From positions 434,001-498,000 of the forward strand of contig NZ_LNAL01000007.1 of the NCBI RefSeq assembly GCF_001483135.1: a stretch of DNA of 64,000 bases. The letters are read 5' to 3'. Both the position numbers and the translations under genes were made by a program. Within the stretch, counting starts at the first letter, position 1; every line of letters starts with the position of its first letter. This document shows positions 34,336-42,707 of this stretch, one piece after another. The DNA is from Solirubrum puertoriconensis (lineage in GTDB: Bacteria > Bacteroidota > Bacteroidia > Cytophagales > Hymenobacteraceae). The notes beneath the pieces were generated by a model. The model did not search any database and had not been told where the DNA came from. It worked only from the letters and a program-made list of their open reading frames with translations.

Positions 34336-34680
34336 ATGAATGTATTCGATACTGACGACACCGGGCTGCGCACCCTTATTCACGATCATCTGAAGGTTTT
34401 TGCCAAGTTTACCTCCTCGAGCGACTGCGAAGTATGCGAGTTGTTGTCGCCGCACTTCGAGCGGTTTGCCAACGACTCGGCTTACAAGGGTATCTACTTC
34501 CTGCGGCTCGACTCCGACCAGAATCCCGTGGCGCGGAAACTAATGAACGAACGCGTGGCGCCTTTTTTCGTGTCGTACTGCCAAGGCCGCATGATAGAGT
34601 GCGACACCCGGATCAGCGACGAAGAAGTGCAGCAACAGCTCGATCGGTTGCGGGCCTACATGCCGATACCAGGCGTGTAA
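34336..34680 (+). CDS. Thioredoxin-like protein
   Basis: A 114-residue single-domain thioredoxin-fold protein. The redox motif is CEVC at residues 31-34, after the strand KVFAKFTSSS, and the cis-Pro segment is ERVAPFFVSY. It lacks a signal peptide, so it is probably cytoplasmic. The two residues between the cysteines (Glu-Val) differ from thioredoxin (Gly-Pro), so its redox potential and partner are uncertain. It stands alone between two plus-strand genes. Confidence 0.75.
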   Translation: MNVFDTDDTGLRTLIHDHLKVFAKFTSSSDCEVCELLSPHFERFANDSAYKGIYFLRLDSDQNPVARKLMNERVAPFFVSYCQGRMIECDTRISDEEVQQQLDRLRAYMPIPGV

Positions 34681-34737
34681 CCCCCTTCGGATAGCCTTGG
34701 CAACACAGTAGCCCAACTTTCGGCTAGCTTCGCGGCC

Positions 34738-35520
34738 GTGTTCTTCGTCCTTTCCAAGCTTCTCGATTTTGTTTTAGAGCCCGCCTTGTGGCTCGTGGGG
34801 CTGCCAGTTGCTGCGCTGGTGGCGCGTTCGGCCAAGTGGCGCTACCGGTTATTGCTGGCCGCAGTTGTCCTTGGCGTCGTGTTAACCAACCCTGGCCTGA
34901 GCAACGAGTTGCTGCGGCAGTGGGAGTTGCCGCCCATGCGCCTTTCGCAGCTGCAGCCGCAACCCTACGATGCGGCCGTGCTGCTCACCGGCATTACCGA
35001 CTCGCGGCGTGGCCCCGCCGACCGCGTGTACCTAGACCGCGGCGCCGACCGATTCACGAATGCACTTTGGCTGTACCGCGCCGGTCGCGCCAAGCGCATC
35101 ATCATCAGCGGTGGCTCGGGCAGCCTGCAGCCCAAGCCCGGTGTGCGCACCGAAGCGCAAGACCTAACCGTGCTGCTTCGCCTAGCGGGCGTACCTACCC
35201 AGCACATTTGGCTGGAAACGCAAAGCCGCAACACGCGCGAAAACGCCCAGAATACCAAAGCCTTGTTGCAACAGCGCTTGCCTAGTACCAAACCGCGCCT
35301 GCTGCTGGTTACATCAGCTTTCCACCAGCGCCGCGCCGTGGGGTGCTTCAACAAAGCCGGGCTGCAGGTAACGCCATTTCCGGCGGGTTACCTCACGGTG
35401 CAGCGGCAAACCACGCCTGCTTATTGGTTGCTGCCCAGCTCCGAGGCCTTACAGCAATGGAGCGTTTTGCTCCACGAAGTTGCAGGGTACATTGTGTATC
35501 GGCTATTGGGCTATGCCTGA
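34738..35520 (+). CDS. YdcF/ElyC-family DUF218 membrane protein
   Basis: A 260-residue protein with two N-terminal membrane helices (about 8-28 and 36-52) and a DUF218 domain: DAAVLLTGITDSRRG, RAKRIIISGGSG, ETQSRNTRENAQNTK and VTSAFHQRRAVGCF. Relatives such as ElyC and SanA act in envelope integrity or polysaccharide and peptidoglycan assembly. The start is GTG at 34738; a TAGCTTCG promoter-like box ends six bases before it, so the message could be nearly leaderless. It ends before a strong bidirectional hairpin. Confidence 0.82.
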   Translation: MFFVLSKLLDFVLEPALWLVGLPVAALVARSAKWRYRLLLAAVVLGVVLTNPGLSNELLRQWELPPMRLSQLQPQPYDAAVLLTGITDSRRGPADRVYLDRGADRFTNALWLYRAGRAKRIIISGGSGSLQPKPGVRTEAQDLTVLLRLAGVPTQHIWLETQSRNTRENAQNTKALLQQRLPSTKPRLLLVTSAFHQRRAVGCFNKAGLQVTPFPAGYLTVQRQTTPAYWLLPSSEALQQWSVLLHEVAGYIVYRLLGYA

Positions 35521-35548
35521 TGTGATGTAGCTAGGCGTAGCAATGCCA

Positions 35549-35601
35549 AGCCCCGCCGGAGTTATAGCCAATGTTGCAGTGGCTATAACTCCGGCGGGGC
35601 T
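35549..35601. terminator. Long bidirectional terminator between convergent genes
   Basis: A 22-base perfect stem (AGCCCCGCCGGAGTTATAGCCA with the complementary arm) and a 9-base loop between the YdcF-like gene and the aldehyde dehydrogenase gene. It lacks strong T-runs, like the 11177-11244 hairpin. Confidence 0.75.
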
Positions 35602-35625
35602 AGTTTCAGCGGGCAGCTTATAAGC

Positions 35626-37026
35626 CTACTCCGCCAGGTTCTTTGGTGCTTCGGGCTTTTCGCCGGCTACCCAAATGCTCTTCTGGTTCACAAACTCTTT
35701 AATGCCCAGGTGCGAAAGCTCGCGGCCATAGCCCGACTTCTTCACACCGCCAAATGGCATTTCGGGCGACGACTTCACCAAGGCATTCACGAACACGGCG
35801 CCGGCCTCAAGCTCGCGGGCTACGCGTTGGCCGCGCTCCTCGTCGCGCGTCCACACGGCGGCACCTAGGCCGAAGCGCGAATCGTTGGCAAGGCGAATGG
35901 CCTGCTGCTCGTCGCGGGCTACCAGGATGCTGGCCACCGGGCCGAAGGTTTCTTCGTCGTAGGCGGGCATGCCGGGCTTTACGTTGGTGAGCATAACTGG
36001 CGCAAAACGGGCCGAGCCGGCTTTCGGTTGGCCGCCCTGCAACACCACTTTCGCTCCAGCAGCTACCGATTTCTGCACCTGCTGGGCTAGGTCGTCGGCG
36101 AGGTCGGGGCGGGCGAGGGGGCCGTATTGGGTTTGCTCCTCAAGCGGGTCGCCGGCCTGAAACGCCTTCAGGTGCTCCCGCATGCGGTCGATGAACTCGG
36201 CCGACACGGATTTTTCTACCACAAAGCGCTTGGCCGCAATGCAGCTCTGGCCCGCGTTGATCATGCGCGCTTGCGCGGCCGTTTTGGCAGCTAGCTCCAG
36301 GTCGGCGTCGGCCAGTACCACAAAGGCATCGGAGCCGCCCAGTTCCAGTACCGTTTTCTTGATGTAGCGGCCGGCCGCGGCGGCCACTTGGCTGCCTGCC
36401 CCTTCGCTGCCCGTAAGCGTAACGGCCCGCACGCGGTCGTCGGCAATCAGCGGCTCCACGGCTTTCGACTCGAGCAACAGCGTCCGGAAGCCCCCTTGCG
36501 GCAAGCCGGCATCCTGAAAGATCTTCTCCAGCGCCAGGGCGCATTGCGGCACGTTGGAGGCGTGTTTCAGCAGGCCCACGTTACCGGCCATCAGGGCCGG
36601 AGCGGCAAAGCGCACCACCTGCCACAGCGGGAAGTTCCAGGGCATTACGGCCAGTACGGCACCTAGGGGCTGGTGCGCAATGTAGCTACGGCGGGCTTCG
36701 GTTTGCACCGGCTCGTCGCGCAGCATTTGCTCGGCGTGCTCGGCGTAAAAGTCGCAGGTAAGGGCGCACTTCTGCGCTTCGGCGCGGCCATCGATTACGG
36801 GCTTACCCATTTCGAGGGCCATGATGCGGGCCAGCTCGTCCTGCCGCTCGCGCAGCAGCTCGGCGGCGCGGTGCAGCACCTGGGCCCGTTCCTGAAATGT
36901 GGTGCGGCGCCACTCCTGAAAGGTTTTATCGGCTTGGGCCAGCATGCGCTCTACTTGGGCGGCGCTGTGCGGCTTAAAGCGCCGCAACACTTTACCAGTA
37001 TATGGGTTGTACGACTCGATGGGCAT
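35626..37026 (-). CDS. NAD(P)-dependent succinate-semialdehyde dehydrogenase family protein
   Basis: A 466-residue aldehyde dehydrogenase. The catalytic Cys262 lies in GQSCIAAKR, the general-base Glu in [11 protein letters not shown], and the NAD-binding Rossmann residues in PWNFPLWQV. The sequence is closest in feel to the GabD/Sad group that oxidises succinate semialdehyde, but neighbours give no supporting GABA genes, so the substrate is provisional. ATG 37026 ([14 protein letters not shown]) is the family start; the frame extends to 37083. It is divergent from the sigma-factor gene. Confidence 0.87.
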   Translation of the reverse strand: MPIESYNPYTGKVLRRFKPHSAAQVERMLAQADKTFQEWRRTTFQERAQVLHRAAELLRERQDELARIMALEMGKPVIDGRAEAQKCALTCDFYAEHAEQMLRDEPVQTEARRSYIAHQPLGAVLAVMPWNFPLWQVVRFAAPALMAGNVGLLKHASNVPQCALALEKIFQDAGLPQGGFRTLLLESKAVEPLIADDRVRAVTLTGSEGAGSQVAAAAGRYIKKTVLELGGSDAFVVLADADLELAAKTAAQARMINAGQSCIAAKRFVVEKSVSAEFIDRMREHLKAFQAGDPLEEQTQYGPLARPDLADDLAQQVQKSVAAGAKVVLQGGQPKAGSARFAPVMLTNVKPGMPAYDEETFGPVASILVARDEQQAIRLANDSRFGLGAAVWTRDEERGQRVARELEAGAVFVNALVKSSPEMPFGGVKKSGYGRELSHLGIKEFVNQKSIWVAGEKPEAPKNLAE

Positions 37027-37151
37027 AAAACGAACGTTTGAGGGCCGAACCGGGGCAAAGTAAGCACGCAGCCCGGCAAGCAATGTTCCGTATAACTGCT
37101 GCCGACTACCTAGGGTTGGCCGCGGGCATGCCGCAGTGTCCGTTTTGTCAT

Positions 37152-37159
37152 TACTTTTG
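37152..37159 (+). promoter_or_regulatory. -7 promoter element for the ECF sigma operon
   Basis: TACTTTTG matches TAnnTTTG and lies 54 bases before GTG 37214. Confidence 0.5.
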
Positions 37160-37213
37160 ACCGCCGTGCTACGCGCTTAAACTTGCGTTGCCCAGGGCAT
37201 TCCACACCACACC

Positions 37214-37768
37214 GTGACCAATTTGCTACCCGAGCCGCCTTCCGTCGCCGAAGAACAGCTTATCGCCCGGCTTAAAGCCCAGGATGAATCGGCCATGGCG
37301 GAGTTCTACGACAAGTACTCGTCGGCCCTTTACGGCGTAATCCTGCGCATCGTGCGGCGCGAGGAAGAAGCCGAAGACGTGCTGCAGGAGAGTATGGTGA
37401 AAATCTGGCATTCCTTTCACAGCTACGACGCCTCCAAGGGGCGACTTTTTACGTGGGTGATGAACGTTTGCCGAAATCTTGCCATCGACAAAATCCGCTC
37501 GCGACAGTACCGCGTAGGTACTCGCACTCAGCCACTCGACGATAGCCCCGCTGAACGCCAGCCAGCCGTAGCCACCTTCCGCCCCGAGCACATCGGGCTG
37601 CAAGAGCTTACGCACCAGCTCACGCCCGATCAGCGCCAAGTTGTCGATAAGCTGTATTTCGAAGGCTATACCCAAAGCGAGGTAGCCGAAGAGTTGAATT
37701 TGCCGCTAGGAACCGTGAAAACCCGCGCCCGCGCCGCCCTTAAAGTCCTTTCCAAACTGATTCGGTAA
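37214..37768 (+). CDS. ECF sigma-70 family RNA polymerase sigma factor
   Basis: A 184-residue ECF sigma factor. Region 2 is LYGVILRIVRREEEAEDVLQESMVKIW through RLFTWVMNVCRNLAIDKIRS, and region 4 is LTPDQRQVVDKLYFEGYTQSEVAEEL with the DNA-reading helix LPLGTVKTRARAALK. The start is GTG at 37214. An anti-sigma gene follows after only 9 bases, so the pair should be an operon releasing the sigma factor on an envelope signal. The closest type is SigK-like, paired with RskA-like anti-sigma factors. Its regulon is unknown. Confidence 0.92.
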   Translation: MTNLLPEPPSVAEEQLIARLKAQDESAMAEFYDKYSSALYGVILRIVRREEEAEDVLQESMVKIWHSFHSYDASKGRLFTWVMNVCRNLAIDKIRSRQYRVGTRTQPLDDSPAERQPAVATFRPEHIGLQELTHQLTPDQRQVVDKLYFEGYTQSEVAEELNLPLGTVKTRARAALKVLSKLIR

Positions 37769-37777
37769 GCCAAAGCA

Positions 37778-38692
37778 GTGAACATCGAGGAGTACATCGA
37801 ATCAGGACAGCTGGAGCTGTATGTGCTGCAGCAGCTTACCCCGGCCGAAGCCGCCGAGGTGGAGCAGCTTGCCGCCCAACACCCGGCTATTCGTGCCGAG
37901 CTTAGCCGCATCGAGCTAACGCTTGGCGCCTACGCCGAAGCCCACGCCGTAACGCCACCTACTGGCATGCGCGAGCGGGTGCTAGGTGGTTGGCAGCAAG
38001 CCATTAGGCAGCAGGCCGAGCCTGGCGCCGCGGTGCCGCCGACTGCCCCTGCCCAACCCACCATGACGGTTTCGTCGGCGCCGCAAGAGCCTGCTTACCG
38101 CCCCGCATCCGCTACGGCCGAGCCCGTAGTGCGCACCATGCCCGCCGCCGAAAGCGGCCGTGGCTACCGCTGGTTAGCCGCCGCAGCCGCCGTGCTGCTG
38201 CTGCTAAGCATTGGCACCAACTGGCTGTTTTACAACCGTTGGCAGGAGGCGCAGTCGCAGTTGGTAATTGCCCAAAGCGAGCAGGCGCGCTATGCCGCTG
38301 CTACGCAGGCGGTGGAGAAGCGCTTGGCTACCCGCACCAACGAGCTGGCCATGATGCGCGACGAATCGTACCGCACCGTGGTGATGACCGGTACGCAAAT
38401 CGCGCCCGGAGCCCGGGCCCGCGTGCACTTCAACCCCGCTACCAAGGCCGTATATGTTGATGTAAACAACCTGCCGCCCGCCCCCGAAGGCAAGCAATAC
38501 CAACTGTGGGCCCTCGATAAGGGCAAGCCCGTGGATGCCGGTATGCTGGCCCAGCACACCGCCGCCGGCGACAGCCTGCAACGCATGAAAGACATTGTCA
38601 GCGCTCAGGCCTTTGCCGTAACACTGGAGCCTGCCGGTGGCCGCCCCGAGCCTACGCTCGCTGCCCTTACCGTAATGGGACAGATGCAATAA
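37778..38692 (+). CDS. Membrane anti-sigma factor (RskA-like)
   Basis: A 304-residue single-pass membrane protein. The N-terminal cytoplasmic part (residues 1-60: EEYIESGQLELYVLQQLTPAEAAEVEQLAAQHP) matches the sigma-binding domain of RskA-type anti-sigma factors. A Pro/Ala-rich linker leads to a membrane helix (about 132-149) and a periplasmic domain with a coiled coil and the RskA pattern KQYQLWALDKGKPVDAG and FAVTLEPAGGRPEPT. It holds the upstream sigma factor inactive until cleaved or triggered. The start is GTG at 37778. Confidence 0.88.
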   Translation: MNIEEYIESGQLELYVLQQLTPAEAAEVEQLAAQHPAIRAELSRIELTLGAYAEAHAVTPPTGMRERVLGGWQQAIRQQAEPGAAVPPTAPAQPTMTVSSAPQEPAYRPASATAEPVVRTMPAAESGRGYRWLAAAAAVLLLLSIGTNWLFYNRWQEAQSQLVIAQSEQARYAAATQAVEKRLATRTNELAMMRDESYRTVVMTGTQIAPGARARVHFNPATKAVYVDVNNLPPAPEGKQYQLWALDKGKPVDAGMLAQHTAAGDSLQRMKDIVSAQAFAVTLEPAGGRPEPTLAALTVMGQMQ

Positions 38693-38719
38693 CTAAACCG
38701 TTGAGGTTGCGTACTTTCC

Positions 38720-38750
38720 AGCCCCTGGCTCAAGCAGCCAGGGGCTTTTT
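38720..38750 (+). terminator. Terminator after the sigma/anti-sigma operon
   Basis: An 11-base perfect stem AGCCCCTGGCT with its complement, a 5-base loop, and a T-run (CTTTTTG) downstream. It separates the operon from the H-NOX remnant. Confidence 0.85.
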
Positions 38751-38754
38751 GCTT

Positions 38755-39054
38755 ATGCACGGCTCCATTTTCGCCCTCCTGAGGCGGTTTGTACAAACTC
38801 AGTACGACCACAGCATGTGGGTGCGCGTGCTCGAAGCCTCGGGGCTACCGGGGCCGACTTTGACCACAAAGAGGTGTACCCCGACCAACACATTAATGTG
38901 GTGTGGAGTACGTGTCGGAGCGCCGCATGGGGCCTTTGTGGGTATTGTGCGGGGCTTGGCGGCGTACTCCGACGAGGCCGAGCGCATCGATATTAAACCC
39001 ACTACCCGCGACGACGGGCAGCACGTGCACATTCGGGTGCGCCGGTTACCGTAG
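38755..39054 (+). pseudogene. Degraded H-NOX (heme NO-binding) gene remnant
   Basis: A 99-codon open frame whose ends resemble the H-NOX family but whose middle does not. The start reads MHGSIFALLRRFVQTQYDHS (family: short helix, then FVxxxY). Shifting frame near 38840 gives GADFDHKEVYPDQH. Shifting again near 38890 gives VEYVSERRMG, which holds the family's heme-propionate YxSxR motif (YVSER). Back in the first frame comes FVGIVRGLAAYSDEAERI to the end. About 75-80 internal codons, including the heme-ligand His region, are missing. The intact family is about 180 residues, so this looks like a decayed NO sensor with a deletion and several small indels. It might still be translated as a 99-residue peptide. 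Confidence 0.6.
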
Positions 39055-39128
39055 TTTGCCCATTGCGACTAACTTGCCCGCCGCGGCTCCGGCCAAACTC
39101 TTAGTAGCATCCTTTGTTTTCTGCAGAT

Positions 39129-39464
39129 ATGGAAAAGACCTACTACAACCCCGCCGACCTTGCCAAGTTTGGCAACATCACCGAGTGGCAATCCGAAATG
39201 GGCCGCAAATTCTTCGACTACTACGGCGAAGTATTTAAGGAGGGAGCCCTCACCGAGCGCGAAAAGTCGCTCATCGCCTTGGCCGTAGCGCACGCCGTGC
39301 AGTGCCCGTATTGCATCGATGCCTACACCACCGACTCGCTCCAAAAAGGCGCCGACGAGGCCCAGATGATGGAAGCCGTGCACGTGGCAGCTGCCATTAA
39401 GGGCGGTGCCGCCTTGGTGCACGGCGTGCAAATGATGAACAAAGCCAAAGAGCTAACCATGTAG
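39129..39464 (+). CDS. Arsenosugar-locus peroxidase-like protein (carboxymuconolactone decarboxylase fold)
   Basis: A 111-residue AhpD/CMD-fold protein. The redox pair is CPYCIDAYT, with EREKSLIALAVAHAVQ before it and AAAIKGGAALVHG after. This type sits beside the ArsS radical-SAM gene in many bacteria and is named arsenosugar biosynthesis-associated peroxidase-like. Its exact role is not established. ATG 39129 is chosen over 39114 because the family starts at MEKTYYNP. It lies 106 bases before arsS. Confidence 0.82.
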   Translation: MEKTYYNPADLAKFGNITEWQSEMGRKFFDYYGEVFKEGALTEREKSLIALAVAHAVQCPYCIDAYTTDSLQKGADEAQMMEAVHVAAAIKGGAALVHGVQMMNKAKELTM

Positions 39465-39570
39465 TTGGCCCCCGGTATGCTATGCCGCGACCAGGAACTG
39501 AGTGCAATGACTTGTTGTACTTAACTAACTATCAAATAGCATACTTGTCTAGCTCTATTTCGCGCAGCTC

Positions 39571-40623
39571 ATGAAGTCCTTACACGCCCAGCACCACCCG
39601 CTCGCCGATACGAGCTACCAGCTTACCGTACTCAACTCGGCGCAGCAGGTGGGGAAGGCGTGGCCTGCTTTTGCCAGCAAGCTGCGCGAAACCGGTCTGT
39701 TGCCGCTGCGGCCAACGGGCATCAGCACTTTGCAGCTAAACGTGGGCAAAATGTGCAACCAAACCTGCAAGCACTGCCACGTGGATGCCGGCCCCGACCG
39801 CACCGAAATTATGACGCGCGAAACCATGGAGCTGTGCCTTGCAGCCCTGCGCCAAGCGCCCGACATGCAAGTGGTGGATATTACCGGCGGCGCCCCCGAA
39901 ATGAACCCCGACTTCAGGTGGTTGGTGGAGCAGGTAGCGGCCCTAGGTAGGCAGCTGATTGTGCGCTGCAACCTCACAATTGTGGTGGCCAACAAAAAGT
40001 ACCACGACTTGCCCGCCTTTTACCGTCAGCACGGCGTGCGGGTGGTGTCGTCGTTACCGCACTTTTCGGCGGCCCGCACCGATGCCCAGCGCGGCGAAGG
40101 TGTTTTCGAGCGCAGCATTCGGGCTCTGAAAATGCTGAACGCCGAGGGGTACGGGCAGGAGGAAAGCGGCTTGGTGCTCGACTTGGTGTATAACCCATCG
40201 GGTGCGTTTATGCCTGGTAGTCAGATGGCTTTGGAGCGCGACTTCAAGCAGCGCTTACGGCGCGAGCACGGCATCGAGTTCAACCATCTGCTAACCATAA
40301 CCAACCTGCCGGTCAGCCGTTTTCTGGATTACCTCATGGAAAGCGGCAACTACGCGGCCTACATGGACAAGCTGGTGCAGAGTTACAACCCCGTGGCCGC
40401 CGCCAACGTGATGTGCCGCAGCACGCTCTCCGTAGGGTGGGACGGATACCTGTACGATTGCGACTTCAACCAAATGCTGGAGCTGCCCGTTGAGGCCGCT
40501 GCCCCGCAGCACATCCGCGACTTCGACCTAGGGCAGCTCAATGCCCGTAGCATTGTGCTCAACCAGCACTGCTACGGCTGCACAGCGGGGGCGGGCTCGA
40601 GCTGCGGCGGGGCAACAGCGTAA
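39571..40623 (+). CDS. arsS: Arsenosugar biosynthesis radical SAM protein ArsS
   Basis: A 350-residue radical-SAM enzyme. The 4Fe-4S cluster cysteines are C62, C66 and C69 in MCNQTCKHCHV, and a Cys-rich C-terminal domain has CRSTLSVGWDG, LYDCDFNQML and the terminal CYGCTAGAGSSCGG. In some relatives the last motif holds selenocysteine; here it is Cys. ArsS acts in making the deoxyadenosyl arsenic compounds that lead to arsenosugars. The neighbours (peroxidase-like, rhodanese, TIGR04282 glycosyltransferase) are the usual ones. The arsenite methyltransferase ArsM is not in the window. Confidence 0.92.
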   Translation: MKSLHAQHHPLADTSYQLTVLNSAQQVGKAWPAFASKLRETGLLPLRPTGISTLQLNVGKMCNQTCKHCHVDAGPDRTEIMTRETMELCLAALRQAPDMQVVDITGGAPEMNPDFRWLVEQVAALGRQLIVRCNLTIVVANKKYHDLPAFYRQHGVRVVSSLPHFSAARTDAQRGEGVFERSIRALKMLNAEGYGQEESGLVLDLVYNPSGAFMPGSQMALERDFKQRLRREHGIEFNHLLTITNLPVSRFLDYLMESGNYAAYMDKLVQSYNPVAAANVMCRSTLSVGWDGYLYDCDFNQMLELPVEAAAPQHIRDFDLGQLNARSIVLNQHCYGCTAGAGSSCGGATA

Positions 40624-40647
40624 GTGTTCAGCCAAACAAATAACCCT

Positions 40648-41169
40648 TTGAAAAAGCTGATGTGGTCGGCACTGCTGGCATTGGTGGGGTGTGGGTCGTC
40701 GAACTCACCCACCTCGGAAGTGGCGCCTGCCTATGCCACCTTGCTCAAAACCATGTACAAGGGTACGGTGCCGCTCGTTACGGGTGAGGAACTTGTGGCG
40801 CTGCAGCACGTGCAACCCAAGGTCGTGTTGCTCGATGCGCGCAGCCCGGCCGAGTACAACGTAAGCCACTTGCCCGGCGCGCGGTTTGTCGATTACGACA
40901 GCTTCCGGCCCGAAACGTTGGCCGACGTACCTAGGGAACAGCCGGTAGTGGTGTATTGCTCGGTGGGGGTGCGCAGCGAGCGAGTTGGCGAACAGCTGAA
41001 AGCCCAGGGGTATACCAATGTACGCAACCTCTACGGCGGCATCTTTCAGTGGGTAAACGAGGCCCGGCCGGTGGTTAATACCCAAGGGCAGATTACCGAA
41101 CGTGTGCACCCGTATTCAGCTCTGTGGGGCGCCTGGCTTACGCGGGGCGAAAAAACCTACCAGCCCTGA
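40648..41169 (+). CDS. Rhodanese-like lipoprotein
   Basis: A 173-residue protein. From TTG 40648 it begins with a classic lipoprotein signal (Lys-Lys-Leu, hydrophobic core, lipobox LVGC with Cys15). The rhodanese domain shows LLDARSPAEYNVSHLPGA and the active site CSVGVRS (Cys104). It should be anchored in the periplasm and handle sulfane sulfur, or another thiol chemistry. A GTG at 40624, directly after the arsS stop, would give eight extra residues. The stop TGA shares its last base with the next ATG (TGATG at 41167-41171), so translation is coupled to the glycosyltransferase gene. Confidence 0.85.
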   Translation: MKKLMWSALLALVGCGSSNSPTSEVAPAYATLLKTMYKGTVPLVTGEELVALQHVQPKVVLLDARSPAEYNVSHLPGARFVDYDSFRPETLADVPREQPVVVYCSVGVRSERVGEQLKAQGYTNVRNLYGGIFQWVNEARPVVNTQGQITERVHPYSALWGAWLTRGEKTYQP

Positions 41170-41795
41170 TGGCGCCGCCCGCCGACCACCTGCTGGTGTT
41201 TGCCCGCTACCCCGAGCTGGGCAAAGTAAAAACCCGCCTTGCCGCCGGCCTGGGCGAGCCAGCCGCCCTTGCGGCTTACGAGCAGCTTCTCGTGCACACC
41301 CAAACCGCGGCCGCGCCCTTGGTGTGCAACCGCACGCTGTGGCTCGCTGCCGCGCCGCCCACCCACGCTGCGCCTTTGTGGCCGGGTTGGCCCCAACGGC
41401 TGCAGCCGCCCAACCCCGACCTAGGGCAGCGCATGCTGCATGCCTTTGAGCAGGCGTTTGCCGCGGGTGCCGCGCGGGTAGTTATCATCGGTACCGATTG
41501 CCCCGCGCTTAGCACCAGCCATTTGCAGCAAGCCTTTACCGAGCTGCAAACCCACGAGGTAGTGCTTGGCCCGGCGCACGATGGCGGTTATTACCTATTG
41601 GGCATGCGCAAACTGTACCCCGAGCTGTTCAGTGGCATTACGTGGAGCACCGATACCGTGCTTCGCGACACCTTGCGTATAGCCCACAACGGGCAACTGC
41701 AAGTAGCTCAGCTGCCAACCCTGCGCGACGTAGATACCGCCGCCGATTGGCAAGCCTGGCAACGCGCAAAGCACCTGGGCGTGCCGTACTTTTAG
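41169..41795 (+). CDS. TIGR04282-type arsenosugar biosynthesis glycosyltransferase
   Basis: A 208-residue DUF2064/TIGR04282 protein with a nucleotide-sugar transferase fold. Features are the N-terminal LLVFARYPELGKVKTRLA, the DxD-like IIGTDCPALS, the catalytic-site LGPAHDGGYYLLG, and the late LRDVDTAADW. Members are found next to ArsS and are thought to transfer a sugar in arsenosugar synthesis. Start codon and overlap with the rhodanese gene fit an operon arsS-rhodanese-glycosyltransferase. Confidence 0.85.
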   Translation: MAPPADHLLVFARYPELGKVKTRLAAGLGEPAALAAYEQLLVHTQTAAAPLVCNRTLWLAAAPPTHAAPLWPGWPQRLQPPNPDLGQRMLHAFEQAFAAGAARVVIIGTDCPALSTSHLQQAFTELQTHEVVLGPAHDGGYYLLGMRKLYPELFSGITWSTDTVLRDTLRIAHNGQLQVAQLPTLRDVDTAADWQAWQRAKHLGVPYF

Positions 41796-41816
41796 GCGAC
41801 TTTCTAGGTGTTGTTC

Positions 41817-42707
41817 ATGCGTAAGCCGCGTACCGTATTGTTTAGCTGCATGTTGGCAGCACTACCTGTGCTGTTGGGTGCTTGCTCCGCCGATGCGCCC
41901 CAAGAGCAAAAGCCGCAGGCGCCGGCTTCGAGCCTCGGCAACCTGCACAAGCATTTCAACCTGAACTGGGCCCAACACAAGCTCTGGGACGATGGCCTGG
42001 CTGAAGTAGCTACCTACTCCGCCGAACGGGTTGTATACAAAAAGCCAAGGCAGTACGAGCTGACGCTCATCACGGTTAAGGAAGATTTTAACGCCGAGTT
42101 CAACGTAAAAACCGACGACTACCAGCGCCCCGACTTGTTTGCCGTGATGAAGGTGAATCAGTTCGCCCGCATCCCAACGGATAACTATCCTTACCACTAC
42201 CTCACCTCGGTGTTTTTCCGGCGCGAGCAGCCCTTGCAGGTGCACAAGCTCACCTCGTCGTCGCAGGAGTGGTGCGGCAATACCTTCAAGGCCCTCACCG
42301 ACCTAGGCACGGCCTATCAGCTCAGCTACAACTCCTACTGGGATGGGCAGGGTACCGGGCAGCGCGAACTACAGCGCGACATACTACTTGAAGATGCCCT
42401 GCCGTACACGTTGCGGGCCTTGCGCTTTAACGATGAGCCGCTGTTCGAAGCCAACGTGCTAGAGTCGCAGCAAAGCAACAAGTCCGGCGAGCCGATGCTT
42501 TACCGTGCCGAGTTCAGGGTAGCACGCGCCCCGCTCAACGAGGCGCCCCGGCCGGCTTGGCGAGTAACGATGCGGCTGGAGCGCGGCAAGGAAAATGTGT
42601 ACTGGTTTGATCAGCAGTACCCCCACTTGTTGGTTCGACAAGCCAATTGGGATGGCCGCTCGATGCGCCTGAAAGACGTGCGCCGCTACGCTTATTGGCA
42701 GCACTGA
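41817..42707 (+). CDS. Conserved lipoprotein of unknown function
   Basis: A 296-residue lipoprotein (signal MRKPRTVLFSCMLAALPV, lipobox LGAC) with a mature region rich in aromatic residues (FNLNWAQHKLWDDG, YNSYWDGQGTGQREL, YWFDQQYPHLLVRQANWDG). Similar lipoproteins in this group of bacteria have sometimes been called Maf-related, which I do not find supported. Function unknown. The start is ATG 41817; the frame extends nine bases upstream. The last 16 bases overlap the convergent glycosyltransferase gene, with no terminator between. Confidence 0.7.
   Translation: MRKPRTVLFSCMLAALPVLLGACSADAPQEQKPQAPASSLGNLHKHFNLNWAQHKLWDDGLAEVATYSAERVVYKKPRQYELTLITVKEDFNAEFNVKTDDYQRPDLFAVMKVNQFARIPTDNYPYHYLTSVFFRREQPLQVHKLTSSSQEWCGNTFKALTDLGTAYQLSYNSYWDGQGTGQRELQRDILLEDALPYTLRALRFNDEPLFEANVLESQQSNKSGEPMLYRAEFRVARAPLNEAPRPAWRVTMRLERGKENVYWFDQQYPHLLVRQANWDGRSMRLKDVRRYAYWQH

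Noticed and set aside
38903-39238. A 111-codon plus-strand frame starting MEYVSERRMG
   Set aside because: It only captures one fragment of the H-NOX remnant (YVSER) and then runs through the start of the peroxidase-like gene in the wrong frame; not a separate gene.
40560-40620. Possible selenocysteine in the ArsS C-terminus
   Set aside because: Some ArsS relatives have Sec in the final Cys motif, but every codon here is Cys and there is no in-frame TGA before the normal stop.
41817-42707. Maf-type septum inhibitor label for the lipoprotein
   Set aside because: It has a lipobox and no nucleotide pyrophosphatase motifs; the label seems to come from database propagation.
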